The notes under the pieces are model-generated. The model had not been told where the DNA came from and did no database searches. It saw nothing but the letters and a program-made list of their open reading frames with translations. 64,000 nucleotides of DNA from Desulfuromusa kysingii. Lineage in GTDB: Bacteria > Desulfobacterota > Desulfuromonadia > Desulfuromonadales > Geopsychrobacteraceae. How positions within the stretch are numbered: the first letter of the stretch is position 1; every line of letters begins with the position of its first letter. The stretch is from contig NZ_FNQN01000008.1 in assembly GCF_900107645.1 (NCBI RefSeq), forward strand, positions 113,212-177,211, read 5' to 3'. Shown in pieces: positions 45,336-55,351 of this stretch. Made by a program: the position numbers and the translations under genes.

Positions 45336-45369
45336 CATATAGTTATATGCTATTCCATATTCTATATGG
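45336..45369. promoter_or_regulatory. Two AT-rich palindromes upstream of the rhodanese-porin unit
   Basis: CATATA-GT-TATATG (45336-45349) and CCATAT-TCT-ATATGG (45355-45369) are perfect inverted repeats in the 395-base gap between the TetR gene and extH. They sit about 190-220 bases upstream of the extH start. They are plausible operator sites for the adjacent regulator, but symmetry in AT-rich DNA can arise by chance. I see nothing else coding in this gap. Confidence 0.4.
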
Positions 45370-45542
45370 TTAAATATCTATAGAGTTATATACAAGCATA
45401 TTATGCCTTTATGGCTAAAAACTACCATATCTGTATCAACCAACTAAAACATCTCAGAAGGCGGCAAGCGGTTAACAACAAATCTTATTGAATATATTAA
45501 TGGCAGAGATTCAATCTGCAGATATGAACACGACTGAAACGT

Positions 45543-46133
45543 TTAACTGGCGGCGATACTGGACCAAGCGTTGTCAATGAGTTCGTTGGAGATCTCTTGC
45601 AAGGGGATCTCAAGGACACCCTGCATCCGCAACTCAACACCACGAAGAATGACACCTGTGTATGATACAGCTGCAATGAGAGGAGTTCCGGATTTGATTT
45701 CGCCTGAGCTAATACCATCGCCGATAATCCCCTGCACTTCCAAAAAGGCGGCGCTGGAACATAGAGGAAAAAGCATCTTTGAACGGATTTCTTTACGTAC
45801 AGACAGAATATATTCCATCATTTCCGGATCTTCTTCAGTCAGCTCGAAGATCAGTTCAGCAAATGCTCTTAACTTATCTTTCACACTGTCTTTATCTGTT
45901 ATCCGTTCTAAAAACAGATTCATAAACTGTTGCAGGGTCTTCTGATAGACAGTCTCTGCCAATTTTTCTTTATTGCCGAAATGGAGATAAATGGCTCCGA
46001 CGCTGACTCCGGATTCCTTGACAATTTCAGGGATGGCCACACCACGATAACCCTTTTCCACAAACAGCTTGCGGGCGGCACTAATGACTTGATCCATTTT
46101 TTTCTGTGGGTTTATTCTACGTTTTTCCATCAT
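45543..46133 (-). CDS. TetR/AcrR family transcriptional regulator
   Basis: 196 residues. The N-terminal helix-turn-helix is typical: VISAARKLFVEKGYRGVAIPEIVKESGVSVGAIYLHFGNKEKL in family alignment positions (about 16-57, with GxxxTxxxIA replaced by GVAIPEIV). The C-terminal ligand-binding helices are unassigned. It is encoded just upstream of, and in the same direction as, the rhodanese-porin-cytochrome unit, and divergently from the gsp operon, so it could regulate either. AGGA lies upstream of ATG 46133. Confidence 0.9.
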   Translation of the reverse strand: MMEKRRINPQKKMDQVISAARKLFVEKGYRGVAIPEIVKESGVSVGAIYLHFGNKEKLAETVYQKTLQQFMNLFLERITDKDSVKDKLRAFAELIFELTEEDPEMMEYILSVRKEIRSKMLFPLCSSAAFLEVQGIIGDGISSGEIKSGTPLIAAVSYTGVILRGVELRMQGVLEIPLQEISNELIDNAWSSIAAS

Positions 46134-46415
46134 TGAATTCCTGTTGAGAAAAAATAGACCAGAGGTAGATTTAATCGGCGAACTCCTTTATCATCATCGA
46201 TGAAAGAAGGAACGATCGCTCTTTTATGTGCAATTGCTGAGCAAATTAACACCCCTACTTGTCGTTGTCAACGTTGGCACGCTATCCGTGTGGGTTTATT
46301 GTTGCGATTTAGAGGTTTTTTTTCCTCAAGACACAGGGTATGCTGACATCTTTTACGAACATCACGGATGAGCTCATGCTGCTCCCCATACACAGTTGAA
46401 AACTGGAGAACGCAT

Positions 46416-48065
46416 TTGTACGCTGAATACTTCGGGCTCAATGAGAAACCTTTTTCAATCGCTCCAGATCCGCGCTACCTGTACATGAGCAAAAGTCATC
46501 AGGAGGCGTTGGCCTACCTCCTTTACGGGTTACAAACCGAAGGTGGATTTGTTCTCTTGACCGGTGAAATCGGCACTGGTAAGACCACCGTCTGCAAATC
46601 GATGTTTGAACAAGCACCCGATGAAATCAGCTTTGCCTTCATTATCAATCCTAAAGTCACAGCCCTGGAACTGTTGCAGACGATATGCGATGAATTACTC
46701 ATCAAAAGAGCGGCAGAGGCGTCTAAAAAAGACCTGATTGACCTGATTAATCAGCACTTGTTGCAAGCCAATGAACAAGGCAAGAAGACAGTCATCGTTA
46801 TCGATGAGGCCCAGAATCTAGCCACTGAGGTTCTGGAGCAGCTCCGTCTCCTGACCAACCTTGAAACCAGTCGCCATAAATTACTGCAAATTATTCTCCT
46901 TGGCCAACCGGAACTCAGAGATTTGATCCGCAAGCCTGAGTTGCGGCAGTTATCGCAACGGATCACCGCCCGGTATCATCTGGGTCCCCTCAACAGAGAA
47001 GATACTGCTATCTATATTTTGCACCGCATCAGTATCGCTGGCGGAGAGCGGGCTCTCTTCACTGATGGCGCCATCCAGCAAGTCTATAAAATAACAGGTG
47101 GCGTTCCCCGATTGATCAACTTGCTATGCGACCGAGCACTTCTCGGCGCATATACAGAGTTGCAGGATCGAGTGACTCCAGCGGTTGTCAAGCAGGCCAA
47201 CAAAGAGACTTTTGACCTCCGCTTGAAAGGCGCTAAGGGACGCTGGCTGATTGCAGCGGGATTGTTCCTCGTTATCCTCGTTGTCAGCGCCCTCCTGAGC
47301 ATGCAAATTTCTGAATCCCCGACACCAAAACTAGCAAGTGCAACAATCGAGGAGCAAAGCCCGGCAACAGAACCTGTGCTACCGGAACCATTGCCATCCG
47401 CACCCCCAATCGTTGAACCGCGGCAGGAGCCTCAACAACTCACCCTTCCAGCCCTGTGGCCGGAAAGTTTGGGCTTTGGAAATAGCTTTGATAACGCATT
47501 TAAAGATCTTGCGGCGTTGTGGCTGCTGGACTACTCTGATGTACAGAATGAGGCCTGTAATTTTGCTGCCAGCAACGGGCTCAGATGTCTTAAAAAGAGT
47601 GGTAGCCTCGAAAGTTTACAAAACCTGAATCGGCCTGCGATCTTGACCCTTTATGACAATGACGGATTGCCCTTCTATACCCTTCTGGCAACGGCGGATG
47701 GCGATGAAGCCTTATTTATTCTTGCTGGTCAGCAAATAGCACTGCAGACTGACGTCTTGGAAAATCGTTGGTTTGGAGAATATTTTCTCCTATGGCAACC
47801 CCCCGCCGGATATTCCGGGTTACTTTATCCGGGACAATCGTCACCGCTGATAAACTGGCTGGCATCTTCCCTCGCGCAGCAAGGGCTCTATCAACCAACA
47901 GGGACAGAGGAAAAACTGGAAGGAGCACTATTGGGAGCATTAAAACGTTATCAGTTTACTTCTGACCTGGTTCCTGATGGTGTTTTAGGAGCTCAAACCA
48001 TCATCCAGATCAACCGCAGCAACAATATTCCGGGGCCGAGACTCTACAGCGGAGGTGTTGACTGA
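46416..48065 (+). CDS. gspA: GspA/ExeA-type AAA+ ATPase with peptidoglycan-binding domain
   Basis: 549 residues from TTG 46416, which has GGAG seven bases upstream and gives the family's usual beginning (MYAEYFGLNEKPF); the longer frame to 46368 is less likely. AAA+ ATPase domain: Walker A GEIGTGKTT (50-58) and Walker B VIVIDEAQNL. One transmembrane helix lies near residues 277-297, then a Pro/Glu-rich linker and a periplasmic C-terminus ending in a peptidoglycan-binding-like fold (LKRYQF...PDGVLGAQTIIQIN). With GspB it helps insert and multimerise the secretin through the cell wall. One-base overlap with gspB. Confidence 0.9.
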   Translation: MYAEYFGLNEKPFSIAPDPRYLYMSKSHQEALAYLLYGLQTEGGFVLLTGEIGTGKTTVCKSMFEQAPDEISFAFIINPKVTALELLQTICDELLIKRAAEASKKDLIDLINQHLLQANEQGKKTVIVIDEAQNLATEVLEQLRLLTNLETSRHKLLQIILLGQPELRDLIRKPELRQLSQRITARYHLGPLNREDTAIYILHRISIAGGERALFTDGAIQQVYKITGGVPRLINLLCDRALLGAYTELQDRVTPAVVKQANKETFDLRLKGAKGRWLIAAGLFLVILVVSALLSMQISESPTPKLASATIEEQSPATEPVLPEPLPSAPPIVEPRQEPQQLTLPALWPESLGFGNSFDNAFKDLAALWLLDYSDVQNEACNFAASNGLRCLKKSGSLESLQNLNRPAILTLYDNDGLPFYTLLATADGDEALFILAGQQIALQTDVLENRWFGEYFLLWQPPAGYSGLLYPGQSSPLINWLASSLAQQGLYQPTGTEEKLEGALLGALKRYQFTSDLVPDGVLGAQTIIQINRSNNIPGPRLYSGGVD

Positions 48066-48802
48066 TGTCTTATATCCTCAATGCGCTAAAAAAAGCCGAA
48101 AATAAAAGTTTTGAGGGGGAAAACTTAAAAGTTAAAAAACAGATTCTCATCTTGAAACGACAGACCCGAGGGGGAAAATTAAAAATCTTATTGCTGGTTT
48201 CTGGATTGTTGGGCACCCTGCTTCTGGGTGGCTGGTTAGGCTACATGCAGACAGGAAAAACGGCAAAACCTGAGGTCGCAACCAGAGCCCAACCGACGAC
48301 AAACAATGATCTCATGACAACAACCGAAAAACGGCCCGCTACTGTGACAACGGCACTGACACATGCGCCGCAAAGACACGAAAATGTTCGGCCCGAACCG
48401 ATGCAGCAAAACCACATCAACGACAGTGACAGTGTTGTCAGAAATACAGATATCGTCAATCCCCCTATTCCGGTCAGAGCAGTGCCAATGCCGAACCAGG
48501 CACGACCAGAAGAAGTAACGCAACCCGTGACAGTAGAAGAGCCCGCAATAGAGACTGAAACTAGCACCCAAAGCTATGCAGATATCCCCTTGAAGATCAA
48601 ACAGCAACTGCCATCATTAAAAATATCGTTACACTTTTACAACTCAATCCCCGAGAAAAGATTGGTTCGCATCAATGGCAGAAATCTCCATGAAGGGGAC
48701 AGAGTTGAGGCTGGGTTGACAGTTGAAGAGATCAAACCGACGGCAACTGTTTTGAATTATGATGGATACCTATTTGAGCTCAATGCGCCCGGCGGTTCGT
48801 GA
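48065..48802 (+). CDS. gspB: GspB-type secretion assembly protein
   Basis: 245 residues. The start MSYILNALKKAENK is the signature N-terminus of GspB/ExeB. A transmembrane helix near 41-60 is followed by a Thr/Pro-rich periplasmic linker. A C-terminal domain (LKISLHFYN ... RLVRINGRNLHEGD ... YLFEL) matches the GspB family and resembles the homology region of GspC. Translation is coupled to gspA (ATG overlaps its TGA). A 176-base gap with possible promoter sequence follows before gspC. Confidence 0.87.
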   Translation: MSYILNALKKAENKSFEGENLKVKKQILILKRQTRGGKLKILLLVSGLLGTLLLGGWLGYMQTGKTAKPEVATRAQPTTNNDLMTTTEKRPATVTTALTHAPQRHENVRPEPMQQNHINDSDSVVRNTDIVNPPIPVRAVPMPNQARPEEVTQPVTVEEPAIETETSTQSYADIPLKIKQQLPSLKISLHFYNSIPEKRLVRINGRNLHEGDRVEAGLTVEEIKPTATVLNYDGYLFELNAPGGS

Positions 48803-48978
48803 GAGAAGAGAGATGGGATGGTTGAAATCACACAGGAAAACGGTCAAGCAAAAAATTAGTTATCTCCTAGTAATTTGATATGATAAGCTACCGCTTTTTT
48901 ACCATGTACAGGCAGACGCTATCTGGCCAGAAAGAAACATCTTTTTTCTGGATTAGAAGATAAAAAGGTACAGGCAAA

Positions 48979-49872
48979 ATGCTTACATTTTACCAAAAAT
49001 ACTATATCCATATTAACTTGCTCCTTGTCGTTATTTTAGGGCTTTGCTGTGGCTTACTCGCTGGAGCATGGATGGATAAAAGCCTCAACTGGACACAAAG
49101 TCACTCTCAAGATGCGGTCTCGTCACAGCTGACAAAGGTCAAAGCATTTGCAGCAACGGACCTTAATCTGATCCTACAGCGCAACCTGTTTGACCCCTCA
49201 AGCCGTTCTAACTCTGCCACCATTGATCTGGGGATAGATGAAAACGTACCTCGTGAATCAGCGACGAGCAGCCGGAGGACGACTGGAACGAAGCGAATTT
49301 TACTGGGTACGGTCGGTGCCGGTGAAGACTCATTGGCGTTAATGCAGTCAGAGGGCGAATTCACCATCTTTCATCTCGGCGATGAACTGCCAGACGGTGG
49401 CATCATCGAAAATATTTTCAGAAATTACATCCAGATCCGAGAGCGTGACAAGAGCTTGACGGATGTGCTGGTCGCTGAAGACACCAAGACTAGTACCGGA
49501 CGCGCGATCGCGGGAAAAGTCCCGGCAACCAGCGGGATAGAGAAGATTGACGAAACCCATTGGGTCATCCCGAAACGAACTGCAGACGCCACCCGGGAGA
49601 ATCTCTCTGCCGAATTGCGTCTGGCACAAATGCAGCCACGGATCACAAATGGCAAAACCGATGGTTTTATCGTGCGCAGACTTAAACGTACGTCTATTTT
49701 GAACAAGTTGGGATTGAAGCGCGGCGATGTCGTCCTGAATATTAACAACATCCCCTTAGATGGTCCTGAGTCCGGGCTACAAATTTTTCAGCAACTTCGG
49801 GAGGCAAGGCAGATCAGTCTGGCTGTCGAACGCAAGGGCGAAGCAATGACCTTTTCTTACGAGTTGAATTAG
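48979..49872 (+). CDS. gspC: Type II secretion inner-membrane protein GspC
   Basis: 297 residues: an N-terminal membrane anchor (about 12-30), a periplasmic homology region (LGTVGAGEDSLALMQ ... IFHLGDELPDGGIIENI) that contacts the secretin, and a C-terminal PDZ domain (GFIVRRLKRTSILNKLGLKRGDVVLNINNIPL in family positions). It connects the inner-membrane platform to GspD and takes part in substrate selection. It lies 9 bases before gspD. Confidence 0.88.
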   Translation: MLTFYQKYYIHINLLLVVILGLCCGLLAGAWMDKSLNWTQSHSQDAVSSQLTKVKAFAATDLNLILQRNLFDPSSRSNSATIDLGIDENVPRESATSSRRTTGTKRILLGTVGAGEDSLALMQSEGEFTIFHLGDELPDGGIIENIFRNYIQIRERDKSLTDVLVAEDTKTSTGRAIAGKVPATSGIEKIDETHWVIPKRTADATRENLSAELRLAQMQPRITNGKTDGFIVRRLKRTSILNKLGLKRGDVVLNINNIPLDGPESGLQIFQQLREARQISLAVERKGEAMTFSYELN

Positions 49873-49881
49873 GAGATTTCC

Positions 49882-51894
49882 TTGAGAATCCACAATATTC
49901 TAATCTTGTTGGCGGCACTGACCTGCCTGTTTGTCACCCCTGTCCTCATTGACACCCATGCTGCGACTCCGCCGGATGATCGTATTTCATTGGATATCAA
50001 GGATATCGAAATAACAGAGTTAATCAAAACCATCAGTGAACTGACTGGGAAGAACTTTCTTTTCGATGAGAGCGTCAAGGGCAAGGTCACCATTGTCACT
50101 CCCGAAGTTATGACTCTGGATGAAATTTATCAACTTTTCCTCACGGTTCTTAATGTCAAAGGCTACACCCTTATCCCCTCAGGAAAAGTGAATAAAATTG
50201 TTTCAGTCAAAAATGCTCGGCAGGAGAACCTCCCCTTACGTTATTCAAGTGCGGGCTCCAACTCGGAACAGTTCATTACCCGCCTGGTGCGACTCGACTA
50301 TCTTGATGTCGATACAGTCGCAAACTCGGTGCTGGCGCCATTAATGCCAGCGACGGGGAACATCATTGCCTATCCAAAAACCAACACCCTGATTCTGACT
50401 GAGAGCGCCGCCACCATTGAGCGGCTGGTGAAAATCCTCAAGCAACTGGATCAACCCGATCTCGCCGGCGACATGGTCTCTTTCCAACTCAAGTATGCCG
50501 ACGCAACTGAAGTGGCACAAATCTGTACCGAGATTCTGGCGGAAAAAGCCACTTCAACCAGGTCATCCAAGAAGAGTAATCTGTCTATATCAGCGGGAAC
50601 CAGCAGCAAGATCATCCCCTATACTCGGACAAACTCACTCATCGTGCTGGCAGATGAAGAAAGTCTGGAGCGGATTAAAAACCTGCTACCCTTGCTGGAT
50701 CGTGAACTTTCTGAAGAGAAATCCAACATCAACATCTATAGCCTTGAAAATGCGGATGCGGAGACTCTGGCAGAAACCCTGAACCAGATTTTAAGCGGGA
50801 TCAAAGCAGAAACAACGACGAAAGCTGCAGGAACAAAAAACAATACGACTCCACTTTCCTCTACTCCGGTCTCAATTACAGCCGATACACCGACAAATTC
50901 GCTCATCATTAACGCCCAATATGCCGACTACAATGTCATCAAGAACATCATCAAAGGTCTCGACATCAAGAGAAAGCAAGTGTATGTCGAAGCCTTGATT
51001 CTTGAAATTTCCATGGATGCAACGCGCGAACTTGGGGCCTCGCTTTCCGGCGCAGTTGATCTTGGTAATGATAGCCTGCTCTTAGGCACCAGTAATCTCA
51101 ATAGTGGATCAACATCTTTAAGTGACCTCTCCAGTTCCAGTGACAGCAGCCTTCTCTCCAGCGCCATTGACGGCCTTTTACTGGGTGGACTGTTCAATCC
51201 AATCACGGTCACAGGCACCGATGGTGAGGATTTTTATGTTCCCGCCATTTCGGCTTTGATAGACATTTCAGAGAATAATGATGATGTCAATATCCTTTCA
51301 GCACCACGACTTTTAACCTCAAATAACAAAGAAGCGACTATTGTCGTTGGTGCCAATGTTCCTATTATTACCGAAATTTTAACCGATAGTAGCAGTCTAT
51401 CCCAGTCTGTTTCAGTGGAGCGACAGGATGTCGCATTAACCCTGCGCTTCACCCCACAGATTATCGAGGACAATCTGGTTAAACTCGATATTTTTCAAGA
51501 GATAACCGGGCTGATTTCAACAAGTGATGAGCTTGGTCCGACGCTGAGCAAACGACAAATCCAAAACACCATTCTCGCACAAAGCAATCACACGGTTGTT
51601 CTTGGCGGACTCATTGGCACGGACTCACAGGAAACCGTATCAAAAGTTCCAATTCTCGGAGACATTCCCGGCTTAGGCTGGTTATTTAAACACACAAACA
51701 GAACTGACCAAAAAACCAATTTATTGATTTTTATCACTCCGTCAATTATCAACAGTCAACAGGATCTGGTGAAAATAACCACAAAAAACAAGATCGCAGC
51801 ACAGAAGTTTATCCCTGAAGACATGCAGGAATCGTTCTCTGAACAAATTTCAGAAGGGGATAAAACTGAGATAAAAAGCCTCCCCAGCGAGTGA
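49882..51894 (+). CDS. gspD: Type II secretion secretin GspD
   Basis: 670 residues from TTG 49882 (GGAG upstream). A signal peptide (to about THA) is followed by the N0 domain (ISLDIKDIEITELIKTISELTGKNF), three N1-N3 repeats with NTLILT/NSLIVL/NSLIIN motifs, and the secretin core with VPIITE and the conserved VPILGDIPGLGWLF. It forms the outer-membrane channel. No pilotin-binding S-domain is obvious beyond an acidic tail. A Ser/Leu-rich insert (about 405-435) interrupts the core. Confidence 0.95.
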   Translation: MRIHNILILLAALTCLFVTPVLIDTHAATPPDDRISLDIKDIEITELIKTISELTGKNFLFDESVKGKVTIVTPEVMTLDEIYQLFLTVLNVKGYTLIPSGKVNKIVSVKNARQENLPLRYSSAGSNSEQFITRLVRLDYLDVDTVANSVLAPLMPATGNIIAYPKTNTLILTESAATIERLVKILKQLDQPDLAGDMVSFQLKYADATEVAQICTEILAEKATSTRSSKKSNLSISAGTSSKIIPYTRTNSLIVLADEESLERIKNLLPLLDRELSEEKSNINIYSLENADAETLAETLNQILSGIKAETTTKAAGTKNNTTPLSSTPVSITADTPTNSLIINAQYADYNVIKNIIKGLDIKRKQVYVEALILEISMDATRELGASLSGAVDLGNDSLLLGTSNLNSGSTSLSDLSSSSDSSLLSSAIDGLLLGGLFNPITVTGTDGEDFYVPAISALIDISENNDDVNILSAPRLLTSNNKEATIVVGANVPIITEILTDSSSLSQSVSVERQDVALTLRFTPQIIEDNLVKLDIFQEITGLISTSDELGPTLSKRQIQNTILAQSNHTVVLGGLIGTDSQETVSKVPILGDIPGLGWLFKHTNRTDQKTNLLIFITPSIINSQQDLVKITTKNKIAAQKFIPEDMQESFSEQISEGDKTEIKSLPSE

Positions 51895-51972
51895 TTATTG
51901 CCAGAGTTACGAAAGACAATAAATCCATTTGAAAGCAACGAACGAGGAGGATAACAGGAGTGGAGTTCAGGT

Positions 51973-53676
51973 TTGATAAATAATAATTGGCAGCAATTGG
52001 GAGAAATATTACGGCAAGACTTCTCCGTTGCGGATGCAGATATTGAGACAGCACTGAACGATCAAGAGCAGAATGGTTTGCGTCTGGGAGAAATCTTGGT
52101 CAGCAGAAAAGTCATCACCGACGCGATCCTTGCGCAAGCACTGGCCACTCAGCTTGACCTTCCTTTTTATAAAGAATTGCCTGCACAATCAGGGTTGGAA
52201 AACCTGCTTGCGCTCATCCCCATTGGCTATGCCAAAGACAAGAGGTTCTACCCGATCAAACGGACAGAAGAGGGTCTTCTGGTTGCGTTGTCTGACCCCC
52301 TTGATTCGACCTTACTCAACGACCTAGGGACATTAACCGGGGAAGCTGTAGAGCCATGCCTGGCGTCGGCGACTGAAATACTCAAAGCCATAAACAAGAG
52401 TTACGAAGGCAAGGTTGGTGAATCCAACAACGTGATTGAAGAAATTGAAGGTGACCGCTCGACAGATCTGGTGCAGGATTTTGAACCGGAAGATCTGCTG
52501 GACACCACTGATGAGGCGCCTATTATCCGCTTTGTCAATAGCTTGATTACCCAGGGCTATAAAGAACGTGCCAGTGATATTCATATTGAACCGTTTGAAA
52601 ATGAGTTAATGATCCGCTACCGGGTTGACGGCATCCTTTACAATATCCACAACCCCCCTTTTAAAGCTCACGCCGGGATTGTTTCCCGGATCAAGATCAT
52701 GTCGCAGCTGAATATCGCGGAGAAGCGTCTGCCCCAAGATGGCCGCCTTAGAGTTCGGATTGCAGGTCAGGATATTGATGTCAGGGTTTCAACCCTGCCG
52801 ACCGCATTTGGTGAACGGGTGGTGCTTCGGTTACTGGACAAATCGTCCAGCGTTCTGTCTCTGGAAGAGATTGGTCTGAAAGAGAAGCAGTTGCAGCGGG
52901 TCGAGCATATGATCAACAAATCTCATGGGGTTTTTCTGGTAACAGGACCAACGGGTTCAGGGAAAACTACCACCCTCTATTCGGTGCTCACCCGGCTGGA
53001 TCGACTGGAGAAAAATATCATTACTGTCGAAGATCCGATTGAGTATCAACTCTCGGGTGTCGGCCAACTTCAGGTAAACTCTAAGATCGATCTCACCTTT
53101 GCCAATGGTCTCAGATCGATATTACGGCAGGATCCTGATATTATCATGGTCGGAGAAATCCGAGATCAGGAAACCGCTGAAATTGTTATCCAATCGGCGC
53201 TGACCGGACATATGGTATTTTCAACCCTGCATACCAATGACGCCGCAGGAGCGCTGACTCGCTTGGTCGAGATGGGAGTCGAACCGTTCCTGGCAGCGTC
53301 CAGTATCGTCGGCGTCATGGCTCAGCGATTAGTGCGCAGAATCTGTCCTCACTGTCGTGAAGAAATTGTTCCCCCTGCTGAACTGTTGGATGAGTTAAGA
53401 GATGAAGGTTTACCCAACAATCCTGTATTCTTCAGTGGTCGCGGTTGCGAACGTTGCATGCAAATCGGCTATTGGGGACGCACAGGGATTTACGAACTCA
53501 TGGAGATGGATGACGACGTACGGGATCTGCTGTTAAAGAACAAAGATGCCGCAAGTATCCGCAAAATGGCGAAACAAAAAGGGATGCAGACTCTCCGTTC
53601 AGCGGGTCTGGCAAAAGCCTTACAAGGCGAGACAACGCTTGAAGAGGTGCTTCGTGTAACCCAAGAGGAGAACTGA
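51973..53676 (+). CDS. gspE: Type II secretion ATPase GspE
   Basis: 567 residues from TTG 51973 (GGAG seven bases upstream). An N-terminal MshEN-type domain with LGEILVSRKVITDAILAQAL can bind GspL or c-di-GMP. The ATPase core has Walker A GPTGSGKTTT, the Asp box ITVEDPIEYQ, Walker B IIMVGEIRDQETAE and His box TLHTND. A tetracysteine zinc site (CPHC ... CERC) is present, as in GspE rather than PilT. It powers pseudopilus assembly in the cytoplasm. A 78-base gap separates it from gspD. Confidence 0.95.
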   Translation: MINNNWQQLGEILRQDFSVADADIETALNDQEQNGLRLGEILVSRKVITDAILAQALATQLDLPFYKELPAQSGLENLLALIPIGYAKDKRFYPIKRTEEGLLVALSDPLDSTLLNDLGTLTGEAVEPCLASATEILKAINKSYEGKVGESNNVIEEIEGDRSTDLVQDFEPEDLLDTTDEAPIIRFVNSLITQGYKERASDIHIEPFENELMIRYRVDGILYNIHNPPFKAHAGIVSRIKIMSQLNIAEKRLPQDGRLRVRIAGQDIDVRVSTLPTAFGERVVLRLLDKSSSVLSLEEIGLKEKQLQRVEHMINKSHGVFLVTGPTGSGKTTTLYSVLTRLDRLEKNIITVEDPIEYQLSGVGQLQVNSKIDLTFANGLRSILRQDPDIIMVGEIRDQETAEIVIQSALTGHMVFSTLHTNDAAGALTRLVEMGVEPFLAASSIVGVMAQRLVRRICPHCREEIVPPAELLDELRDEGLPNNPVFFSGRGCERCMQIGYWGRTGIYELMEMDDDVRDLLLKNKDAASIRKMAKQKGMQTLRSAGLAKALQGETTLEEVLRVTQEEN

Positions 53677-53678
53677 CC

Positions 53679-54893
53679 TTGCCTTTTTTTGAGTATTCAG
53701 GATTTGATACAAAAGGTCGCAAAGTCTCGGGTAAAGCCGATGGGAGCGGGCGTAAAGCCGTTGTGAAGAAACTCTCACAACAGGGGATCTACATTACCAA
53801 TCTCAGTGAGTTAGCTGAATCATCGTCATCGGGATGGTTTAAGTCCTTCGGTTTCAAGCGCAAAATTTCTTCGGCAGATTTAGCAGCAATGACACGCCAG
53901 TTGGGAACCCTCTTAAGTGCGGGGATCTCTCTTGATGAAACCTTACTAACTCTCGGTGAGCAAACGGAACACGCCATCGTTGGCAATACCCTGATGGCGA
54001 TCCGGGAAAAAATTCTTCAGGGGTCATCCCTGCACGAGGCGATGAGCGGACATCAACAGGTCTTCCCCAATCTTTATATCAACATGATTCAGGTCGGTGA
54101 AAGCAGCGGAACGTTGGACCAGGTAACCCTCCAGCTTGCAGACTTTCTGGACGAACAGGCACGCATCAAGTCCCGTATCCAGGCCGCTACCGCCTATCCT
54201 ATTTTGATGGTTCTGGTCGGCTCCGGGGTATTGGCGTTTCTTTTTGTCTTCGTGGTTCCCAAGATCACTCTAATGCTGACTGAAATGGACCGTGCCCTGC
54301 CATGGCCGACGCAACTGCTGATCTCTTTAAGCGAAGGGGTTAAGAGTTGGTGGATGGCTTTCGTTGTTATTATCATTGCCGCAGTCATTGCACTGAAACG
54401 TTATCGCAATACCCCGGCAGGAAAAACTAAAACCGATAGCATCCTGCTGAAGATCCCGATCTTCGGTCGCCTGAACCTGTTGATCGCAACCGCTTGGTTT
54501 TCCCGTACCCTCGGCACCCTGTTACAAAGCGGAGTGCCACTTTTGAAGGCCCTTGATATTTCCAAGGGGCTGTTACGCAATAGTGTTCTGAGTCATGCGA
54601 TCGATGATGCTCGTCGTCAGGTTCAGGAGGGCGGCTCGCTGGCAAAAAGCCTCAAGGAATCGGGAGTTTTCCCGCCGATGGTCGCACAAATGACCGCTGC
54701 CGGTGAAAAAAGCGGACAACTCGAACCGATGCTCACCCGCTTGGCAGATACGTACGATCATCAAACTGATTTATCGATAACCAGCCTCCTTTCCCTTCTG
54801 GAACCAATTTTGATTCTGGTCATGGGGGGAGTGGTTGGATTTGTTGTTCTGGCGATACTGCTTCCGCTTTTTGAAGCAAGCCAAGGATTCTAA
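53679..54893 (+). CDS. gspF: Type II secretion inner-membrane platform protein GspF
   Basis: 404 residues from TTG 53679 (AGAGGAG upstream), two bases after the gspE stop. Two repeated cytoplasmic GspF domains (LAAMTRQLGTLLSAGISLDETL and WFSRTLGTLLQSGVPLLKAL) and three membrane helices (about 170-190, 222-242 and 375-400) give the canonical layout. It connects the ATPase to the pseudopilus. Confidence 0.95.
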   Translation: MPFFEYSGFDTKGRKVSGKADGSGRKAVVKKLSQQGIYITNLSELAESSSSGWFKSFGFKRKISSADLAAMTRQLGTLLSAGISLDETLLTLGEQTEHAIVGNTLMAIREKILQGSSLHEAMSGHQQVFPNLYINMIQVGESSGTLDQVTLQLADFLDEQARIKSRIQAATAYPILMVLVGSGVLAFLFVFVVPKITLMLTEMDRALPWPTQLLISLSEGVKSWWMAFVVIIIAAVIALKRYRNTPAGKTKTDSILLKIPIFGRLNLLIATAWFSRTLGTLLQSGVPLLKALDISKGLLRNSVLSHAIDDARRQVQEGGSLAKSLKESGVFPPMVAQMTAAGEKSGQLEPMLTRLADTYDHQTDLSITSLLSLLEPILILVMGGVVGFVVLAILLPLFEASQGF

Positions 54894-54913
54894 ACCACAG
54901 TAAAGGAACTTCA

Positions 54914-55351
54914 ATGAAAAAGAGATGCAGAAATAATCAAGGTTTTACGCTGATTGAAATTATGGTCGTTGTTGTCATTCTGGGGATATTGGCCTCCATT
55001 GTCGTGCCAAAACTCCTCGACCGTCCTGACCAGGCAAGGGTCACCAAGGCTCAGCTCGATATTAAAGGGTTGGAGGAATCATTGGGGATGTTCAAACTCG
55101 ATAATGGTTTTTACCCAACCACAGATCAAGGCCTCAGCGCCCTCGTCACGATCCCGGACAGCGGCCGGATTCCATCCAAGTATCCCGAAGGTGGTTATCT
55201 GAAAAAAATCCCTAAGGATCCATGGGAAGGCGATTACCTTTACCTGTCACCTGGGGCACATAGCAAAGATTACGATCTAATTTCGTACGGTGCCGATGGG
55301 GAACCGGGGGGCGAAGGGATTGATGCTGATATCAATAGCTGGGAGCTCTAA
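54914..55351 (+). CDS. gspG: Major pseudopilin GspG
   Basis: 145 residues. The short leader MKKRCRNNQG is cut by prepilin peptidase before FTLIEIMVV (E5 present), followed by the hydrophobic helix and the GspG-specific YPTTDQGLSAL and KDPWEGDYLYLSPG, with acidic calcium-site residues at the end. It forms the pseudopilus shaft. Prepilin peptidase itself is not in the window. AAGGAA gives the ribosome site. Confidence 0.96.
   Translation: MKKRCRNNQGFTLIEIMVVVVILGILASIVVPKLLDRPDQARVTKAQLDIKGLEESLGMFKLDNGFYPTTDQGLSALVTIPDSGRIPSKYPEGGYLKKIPKDPWEGDYLYLSPGAHSKDYDLISYGADGEPGGEGIDADINSWEL

Noticed and set aside
46274..46290. TTGGCACG as a sigma-54 promoter upstream of gspA
   Set aside because: The -24 half is good but the -12 GC doublet is absent at the required spacing.
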